Assembly: GCA_036898135.1 (NCBI GenBank)
Contig: CM072521.1
Span: 68,180,916-68,244,915 of the forward strand
Source: Oncomelania hupensis
Taxonomy: Eukaryota; Mollusca; Gastropoda; Littorinimorpha; Pomatiopsidae
Length of the DNA: 64,000 nucleotides
Direction of reading: 5' to 3'
Positions 23,801-32,800 of this stretch are shown one piece after another. Position numbers and translations under genes: made by a program. How positions within the stretch are numbered: the stretch's first letter is position 1; each line of letters begins with the position of its first letter. The notes beneath the pieces are model-generated. The model made no database searches. It was not told where the DNA came from and saw nothing but the letters and a program-made list of their open reading frames with translations.

Positions 23801-26800
23801 TGACGTCAGGCTGTGAGTGGGCTCCTCACAGTCTCACACAGGAAGAGGACATTGAGCTGCGTAAGTTGATTTAGATTGCCCTTCTCTTTATTCTTATTCT
23901 CCTCCTCCACCTCTTCTTCTTCTGTAGGTAAGTCAGTAGGGAACTAAGTATATAGAAGTTTAGGTAAGTCAGTAGGGAACTAAGTATATAGAAGTTTAGG
24001 TAAGTCAGTAGGGAGCTAAGGATGTAGAAGTTTAGGTAAGTCAGTAGGGAGCTAAGTATATAGAAGTTTAGGTAAGTCAGTAGGGAGCTAAGGATGTAGA
24101 AGTTTAGGTAAGTCAGTAGGGAGCTAAGTATATAGAAGTTTAGGTAAGTCAGTAGGGAGCTAAGCATATAGAAGTTTAGGTAAGTCAGTAGGGAGCTAAG
24201 GATGTAGAAGTTTAGGTAAGTCAGTAGGGAGCTAAGTATATAGAAGTTTAGGTAAGTCAGTAGGGAGCTAAGCATATAGAAGTTTAGGTAAGTCAGTAGG
24301 GAGCTAAGTATATAGAAGGTTAGGTAAGTCAGTAGGGAGCTAAGTATATAGAAGTTTAGGTAAGTCAGTAGGGAGCTAAGGATGTAGAAGTTTAGGTAAG
24401 TCAGTAGGGAGCTAAGTATGTAGAAGTTTAGGTAAGTCAGTAGGGAGCTAAGTATGTAGAAGTTTAGGTAAGTCAGTAGGGAGCTAAGTATATAGAAGTT
24501 TAGGTACGTCAGTAGGGAGCTAAGGATGTAGAAGTTTAGGTAAGTCAGTAGGGAGCTAAGTATATAGAAGTTTAGGTAAGTCAGTAGGGAGCTAAGCATA
24601 TAGAAGTTTAGGTAAGTCAGTAGGGAGCTAAGCATATAGAAGTTTAGGTAAGTCAGGAAGGAGCTAAGCATATAGAAGTTTAGGTAAGTCAGTAAGGAGC
24701 TAAGCATATAGAAGTGTAGATAAGTCAGTAGGGAGCTAAGCATGTAGAAGTGTAGATAAGTCAGTAGGGAGCTAAGCATATAGAAAATACAAAAACCCAG
24801 TTTGGTCCCCACCCCTTGTTCCCTGGGATGGTTATTCCCGTCTGCCAGATCGCCAGTGGTGGGTGACATTAAACCTCAATGTTCATTCATTCATTCATTC
24901 ATTCATTCATTCATTCAGTTCTTCCTTCAAATTATTCAGCTGTGACCAATTTGAGTTAATGCATTAAAGTCAATAAAAAGATAAAATAAATAGAGGAGGA
25001 TACAATTATAAAAATATGTTGTATTATCAGTGCTCAAAAGATGTGATGATGTGTGTTATACGGTTGTTGTTATTTTATCAATTGTTGATTCAGCCCCAAT
25101 GCTTGAATCTTGATAAGTGTAACTCAGATTCGTTTATGAACGCAACCTGTTCAATCAGCAACAAGGCAGCAGTCGTCGTATGACGTTCTCCAACTTTATT
25201 CAGCATACATCAACAACTGCATACAATCATCACAAATCTTTATCAATCACTTTTTTACTCTTATTTTTGGGAAACAGTCGCGCCACTTATATAGCAATAA
25301 TCATGTCATGTAACTTATATAGTCTCTCTATACTCTAGAGAAAGTTCGAACATTCCAGTATGACGCAATAACATCCAATCAGAATAAAACTCGTCACCGG
25401 AACTATGCACTCTCTTACATCATATAACTTTATTTAGGTTAGAAGAATCTCTTAGCTATTACTAGATTTATCTACATGCTTCGATCAATAGTAAACAAGT
25501 AATTCTAGAAAATTCTCCAATAATATCGACCAACGAAAATTATCAACATTATACAAAGCTTCTTCTAACAACAATGCAAAATCAGATCAAAGGTAAATAC
25601 ACTCTGTTATTGCATGCTTTGCAAAACAAAACGATCGAATCTATCATGCCCATCTCAAATGTAACAATGTGATGTGATATTAGTGTAAAGTAATTGGCTT
25701 TAAATTCATTTGTTTGGTGGTTATGGTCGTTTGTATGTGAGTGTAGTATTCCTGTCCAATTGAGCCTATCTAATTGAGCCTATCGTCTATTGGAGTGACC
25801 TGTTTGTTTTACTTGCTGTTGTGGCAACACTATAATATAATATTTTGTCTTTGTAGTACAGATTCAGAAACAAGACAATATGAATCCATAAACAGAACCC
25901 GTCTTTCTTACGTTGTCAGATAAGTTGTACACCAAGTCGCCTGTCATAGTAGCATGGATGTCAGCAGTTTATACAATCCCAGTCATCATCAGTCACCAAA
26001 AAACTGAGAATGGAAGCCAGGCTAATGACTTGCCCATTTAGCTGAGAAGACAACTCAACTTCGGTCCTCAAGGGGGACAAATGCTCACACAGCTGAAACC
26101 GTACCCTCAAATGTCCAAACCTTGAGTTTCCTTCCAGCATGAAATGTTAATTGACCAGCCTCCTGCTCTTATCATTGACCCCAGGCTTTCCCCCCTCTTC
26201 TTTTATTCTGGCTCTTTTTGTCAGTGTTAACTTGCTCAGTTCTGGTGTTGTGCTTGTTACATTTTAATCTCTTTTTCTAGTTTTTTCAGAAGCATTGCAT
26301 TTTCCTGACCAATATTTTTAAAAACATGGCTTCTTTAGTGTTTGAGGCACTGACTGAAAATTATATTTTGTTGACTGTTGTGATAATTAAGAAGAAAAGT
26401 GCTGTATAATGTGGTGTGGTGTGCTTGTTTGTGATACTGTTTCTCTGTTATTTTTTAAATGGACACACAAGTACAGTTTTTGGTCTCATTTTCTAATGTA
26501 GCTTTATGCTTATGTTTTCTGACAGTTTTAGGTCAATATGTTTTCACACTTGCATACACTGCAGCAAACTTGGCATGTGCATGAAAGTCTAGCACAGTAT
26601 GCTGTTTTTATCCTTTTCTGACAGAGCGGGACAAGAGAAAATCCAGCCCAGCTTTTACTCACACAGAGAATAGAAGGCTTATTCTCAGCTCTGCCTGCTA
26701 TCAGTAAACAACAGGGTATTGGTGTCTAGCTGTAGTCGGCTGGATGAATGCTGCCAAGCTAATGGGTTTGTCTGCTGGGCCATGGGTCAACAGTAATAAA

Positions 26801-29800
26801 ATCTTCTCAAATCAGAGCTCGGTCTAGAACAACTGTGCCCAGACTTCAAATCCACTCCACAATCCAAAACTAACTCGGAAATCTTGGGCCTCCATTGCTG
26901 CACTCCTTTGGAGTGAGGGGACTTGGTCTGCAATACTGCACTGCTGCTTTGGAGGGAAGGGATGGCCTGCAGTGCTTTACACAACTTCTGTTTCTGTTTT
27001 GCAGGTAAGGGCTGTATAGGTGACCACAGCTACCCCACAATGGAGCCAGATTTTGAGACAGACTCGCGCAGTGCTGACTCCATGGAAGAATCTCTCCCAG
27101 ACATGCCTTCTCCACAAGACAAGGACCCCCCTCTGCCAGGCCTGCCCATCTCTACGCAAGAGACAGCCCCATCGTCTGAAGGTAGACAGACAGTGGTGGG
27201 AGGCAGTCCGCCTAGGTCTGACCTAGGCCTGCCTGGTCGCATCAAACCTGACAGTTCGTGGATAAAGCTGGAAATGTCTGGTGAGTCAAGTACAGACACA
27301 GCTGGCCATGAAGGCATGGAGGTGACTGACACAAGCGGGGACAAGAAGAAAGAATGTCAAGCCAGCAGACCACAGTCTGTCTCTTCTCCAGTCACACCTC
27401 CAGTCATCTTTGTCATGGGTTCAGAGTGGGACGGTGAAATTGCCGCCACTCCTCTCAAAGCGGGTCAGGACAGCTGTGAAAACCAAGAACAAATCCCAGC
27501 CACGGGGGCAGGGGGGGAACAGGCGGAGCTAAAGAAGGAAATGGGTGTGCACCATTACTACAGCAGAGAGCAGATACCCTGGCACGCAGGAACGGTACGT
27601 AACATCAGAGAGGAACTGTGCAAATCTACCCAAAGCAGCAGCAAAGCTACAACAACAGAACCTGCCAAGTTTGGCAAAACTTCAGTAGACGAGTCTGAGA
27701 AAGTGCTTCTGGAGGCTGTGGGCAACGTCAAAGAAGCCCACCCCGTGCAGCCCTGCGAAAGCTGCGTAGACTTCACCGCCCTCGACACTTCCGGGTCAGA
27801 GGGCATGGAGATGGAAGACGGGTTAAGGTCAGTGTACGACCTTGAGGACATCCCTCTCACCCCTGGCACCGTGCAAAGAACTCGCCGCGAGATTGAGCAG
27901 CGACAGAAGTGAGTATGCTAAACATACGTCCCATATTGGTAACGTAAATTGTATACATTTTGTATGTCATTTTATGTTGGGACTTTTTAGGTTTGGTAGG
28001 TTTTTTATGATTTTCTACTTCAGTAATTTTCAGTTTTGGAAGACTTTTTAATTGTTTCTAAACAAACATAGTAAACCACAACCATGATCAGATCTGTGCA
28101 AGTCGTTTTAAATAGATGCATGATGGATGTACATTTGGTTGTAATCTTCATAATTTTCTTAATTTTGTTTAATTGGCAGCTAGTTATGTGGTACTTTATT
28201 GTAAGAAATGGCACTATTTATTTTTATTTTCAAACGATTTTAGGGCTGACGTTTAGTAGGAAGGAAACTGTACAGTATTTCAGTTTCAACGTTGCTTGTC
28301 TTCTGTGCCTACATCCACTTCTGTGTAATGTCTGCATGCTTCTTGTGATGACGGTGGTGCTGACAGTGGAGCCTTTATTATTTTCTCCCCACTGTTGTGA
28401 ATGTTGCATGAACACGCTGATCGTTTTTCTTCCCCTCTCCCACTTTTCACTCTGCCTCCTGCAGACTGTACGGGCAGGAATGTGACCAGGGGCTGTATGG
28501 CCTGAGGCCCATCAAGCGCTGGTCCAGCCTGAGAGAGAAGCGAGAGGGAAGCAGAACCAGGCAGTCTGAGCGTCGCAAGACATGCACCCCGATTGTTTCA
28601 CCCCCACCTGAAGCAGACACGGGTTCCGAAGAGGTGGAGATGCAAGCCGAGACCCCGGTGCTAAAGTTAAACTTTGAAGTGGAAGAAAGTAGCACGGACG
28701 ATGTGGCCATGGAAGAGGCAAAAGCAGAAGCTAGCATGGGAGACAAGGAAGTGGCCGTCTACATGTTTGGCCAAGAAAGCGTGCCTGTGAAAAAGGGCAT
28801 TGTTCAGCGACATAGACGAGGTTTGATTTTCTGATTCAGTTTCTGTTTCTTTATTCTATCAAAGATTATTTAGTTGCAGATTTTTTGTCTGATTCATTGT
28901 GAATGTTTTCTATGTTCTGTCAAAGCCTTTTTCTGTATCTGCATGACTACAAAATTTTTTTTTAAAGTATCCATTATCCTTTGTTCTGTAATGACTTCTA
29001 TTTTGTTTTATGTTGCATGCTTCATTTAGCTGTTGTGTATATTTGTTGATAACGTCCTCAAATCTCACCATTTCTTTTAGTCATGATTTTGTTTCACACT
29101 ATTATATTTTTCTCCATTTTCTTTATTATGTTTAACAGGATAACAGGAATTTTTTTCGCCAGTTGACATGTAATAGATACAACATTCGGAATATTATTTG
29201 GTGTTGAACAATGGCAGAATGTTTTGTATTTAACATCTCTCTCTCTCATAAACACACACACATACCTACATACACAAATACACACATATGCATGCACAAC
29301 CACACACACTCGCACAAACATACCCAAAGTCTCGCACACCGTCATCGCCTGCACACACACACACACACAACCGTGTAGAAACGCAGTTGTGATGACTTTC
29401 ATGAAACTCTACATACGTTACTTTGACATTTTTACAAATTTGTCCAGTTTTTGAAGCTATCCCTAACCCTAACCCTTAACCTAACCCTAAGCCTAACAGA
29501 GCCCTAACCCTAACAGAACACTGTTTTGACATCAAAATAACAGGATCCGTCAAAAGAAAGTACGTAGAGGTTCAAGTGTATTTCAGTATAAAGGCGTTTC
29601 TACCTAGCCACACACACACACGCACTTTTCCTCTCACATTGAGAGCATCATTATTACATGGTACTCCATAGCATACTAAAATACATAAACAGATAGATAT
29701 AGTAAAACAAATGACTAGTCTAAAGTGATCACAAAAACATTCTGGATTATAACAGTCGCAGTAGTATCTAGATGTATGTAGGGAGGAGCAGGGCATCACA

Positions 29801-32800
29801 CGGCAGAAGGATCAGCAGTGGGAGAAGTATGCGGCGTTTAGAGATCTTACAGTTTGAGGGTAAAAGGAATCTTTAAAGCGGGAAGTGTGGGATCTGAAGG
29901 ATCGAAAGCGGCGGCCAGAGGGGAGAAGTTCAAACAGGGGGTGGGCAGGGTGGGAAGGGTCATCTTGTCGGTTCTTTTGCTAGCTTGCTACAATTTGTCT
30001 CTATGATTACTGCACACCTTGTATGTCTGCTTCACGCAATTTGCTTTCACGAGACACTTGGCATATGATTAAATGTTTCTAGGTTGTAACACAAATACTT
30101 AGTTTTTTGTTTGTCTCACTTTCACAGCTTATAGTATATTCTCTGAGCATTGAATATTTTTTTAAATGATTGAATTGAAGTGTTTGGTCAGTCAGCAGCT
30201 ACACTCATCAATATTATTATTGTCAGAAATAATTGAAGTGTTTGGTCAGTCAGTAGCTACACTCATCAATATTATTATTGTCAGAAATGATTGAATTAAT
30301 GTGTTTGGTCAGCAGCTACACTCATCAATATTATTATTGTCAGAAATGATTGAATTGAAGTGTTTGGTCAGCAGCTACACTCATCAATATTATTATTGTC
30401 AGAAATGATTGAATTGAAGTGTTTGGTCAGCAGCTACACTCATCAATATTATTATTGTCAGAAATGATTAAATTGAAGTGTTTGGTCAGTCAGCTACACT
30501 CATCAAGATTATTATTGTCAGAAATGATTGAAGTGTTTGGTCAGTCAGCAGCTACACTCATCAAGATTATTATTGTCAGAAATGATTGAATTAATGTGTT
30601 TGGTCAGTCAGCAGCTACACTCATCAAGATTATTATTGTCACAAATGATTGAATTAATGTGTTTGGTCAGTCAGCAGCTACACTCATCAATATTATTATT
30701 GTCACAAATGATTGAAGTGTTTGGTCAGTCAGCAGCTACACTCATCAAGATTATTATTGTCACAAATGGGGGAAGAGATAGGAGGTGGAGGAGTGAGTCA
30801 GGCAGAAAGGGGAGATAAGGGGTGGGGTGGGTGGTGATGCAGGGTGAAAGGGACGGAGATAAGAATGGGACCAGTGGTTTTCTCAAGAATGCCAGTAATA
30901 GGCACAATAGGTCAAATACTCCTGTATTACCTACCTTGTGAATTTTGGTAATGGTAAATAAATTGTCAAATAATTTAAGCGTTTACCTATTGATAGCAAA
31001 TCACACCAGCTCAATTCCTATGCGAGCAGCACCGTTTAGTGCCTCCACATTTTGCTTGCTGCGGGCTATTTATAGCTTGCCTGCACCCTCCCTTCCAGTG
31101 AAAGGAAAGGAAAGGAAGCAGCTGCGAAGCTATTTATAGCTAGTCTGGCTGACCTAACCTCAAAATCTAAAAAGCTGTGGTTGAGTCGCTGTGAAATGTA
31201 GGAAACTGTATATTATTTATTGTGAGTTAAAATTGTGACATGACTGGTGGTTGCTTTAGAGCTGGAGCTGTTGTAATATATTGTGCTATGTTGTGTGGTT
31301 TACACACAGACATTTGTGCTCTGTGTTTTGATATGCAGTCAAGTGTGTATTTGGTGTGTGCAGAGATCGAGAGCAAGTGGAGTGATGGCCATGGGGGTGA
31401 TCAACAACGCTCGCTATCTGCAGGCAGTAATGGCAGCGTGGAGGAGATGGACACTTGCAGCCACTGGACTCCCAACCTGCCTGCCGTCTCATCTGCAAAC
31501 GAGGTTTTGTCAGATTGTGCCTGTGAAAATGCCATGCTAGTGCGTGCTACCTACATCCCTGCTTGTATACCTCCCTGGCAAGGCAGCAAGCCTGGTGAAG
31601 ACGCAGGGAGAGGGCAGCAAGACGCCATCAGGCACAAGCCAGACAGTGCTGCCAGTTTGAAAGATGGTGCATGGAAAAGCGGACAGAGGGCAGACCGAGA
31701 TGTAGGCCAGGAGTGTATAGTCACAGCCAGTATTTGGAAAGGCAAGGACAATGCTCATCTTACTGTCAGTGATCAGGGGTCAGCTGTATCCCAGCAGCCA
31801 CACACAGACAGTAGAGTCAGAGAGAACACAGTACTGTCCACTCCTACTAGCAGCAAAACACAGACATTCAGGACTTCCTCTTTCCCGTCCCGTATGCGCC
31901 TTAGCAGTGAAAGCTCAGAGGACTCCCAAGACACGCCCAGAATGGAGCATTCTTTCAGGCCTTACTCACACTCCCACCCCTCAGCCAAAAAGCCGTACAG
32001 CCGAAGCAATTTTGACCCAGAGACACTGGCCATGATCCGGGAGATCGGGTCAGCATTCGTCACATCTCCCAGTCGTGGAGATGATGAAGACAACGGGGGA
32101 GAGTGCACCAGCCTGGTCAAGCATTTGGTGAAGAACATTGAGAGGGAGACTGGCAGTAAAAAGCCTGAAAGGAAGATAGTGTTAATAGACAGTAGTAGCA
32201 GCAAGCAGGGTAGGACTGAGACAGACAGTAGTAGGAGTAGCAGCAGCAAGCAGGGTTGGACTGAGACAGACAGTAGTAGGAGTAGCAGCAGCAAGCAGGG
32301 TAGGGCTGAAAAGTCGCTGTTTACTCCATCCTTACAGTTCACGGTGAACATTGCCAAGCAATTAGGGAGCCCTGACCTCTTATGTCCCACTCCAGTGTCC
32401 AGCTCTGCTATGACTCACAGCGCTGAGAACTTGTCCAAAAACTCTATTGCATCCCCTGCTGCTACCCCAGTGTCAGACAGATCTCAGTTCCTCAGCCCTC
32501 CCAGCAGGCCTGGTGGTGGGGACAGGAGTCGTAGCGAGCCGCCCTCCGTGGTGAAGCATTTGTGTGGCCGGTTCGAATCTCAAGGCCAGTTGGCTGACAG
32601 TGAAGGGGAGCACTGCCCCTCAGGGAGGGAAAACTGCAGTGTGTCACAGTTGCCGCACACAGCCAGCGTGTCCAGTTCCAGCAGTGACGCTTGCCTTTTC
32701 CCAGTCTCGTTGCGAGACAGGGGCTACAGCTGCTGTGGAGGGCGGGCGGGTCTGCCGAAATCGGCATCCATGGAAGAGCCAGCAGCTTCCGGTAGCCACG

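Noticed and set aside
23871..24869. A 332-residue minus-strand frame with repeated [12 protein letters not shown]
   Set aside because: The 36-bp unit is divisible by three, so any stop-free unit gives a long frame. No start context, homologue or splice support.
27030..27344. Minus-strand open frames opposite the Slingshot tail exons
   Set aside because: Shadows of a GC-rich coding exon; no homology or independent signals.
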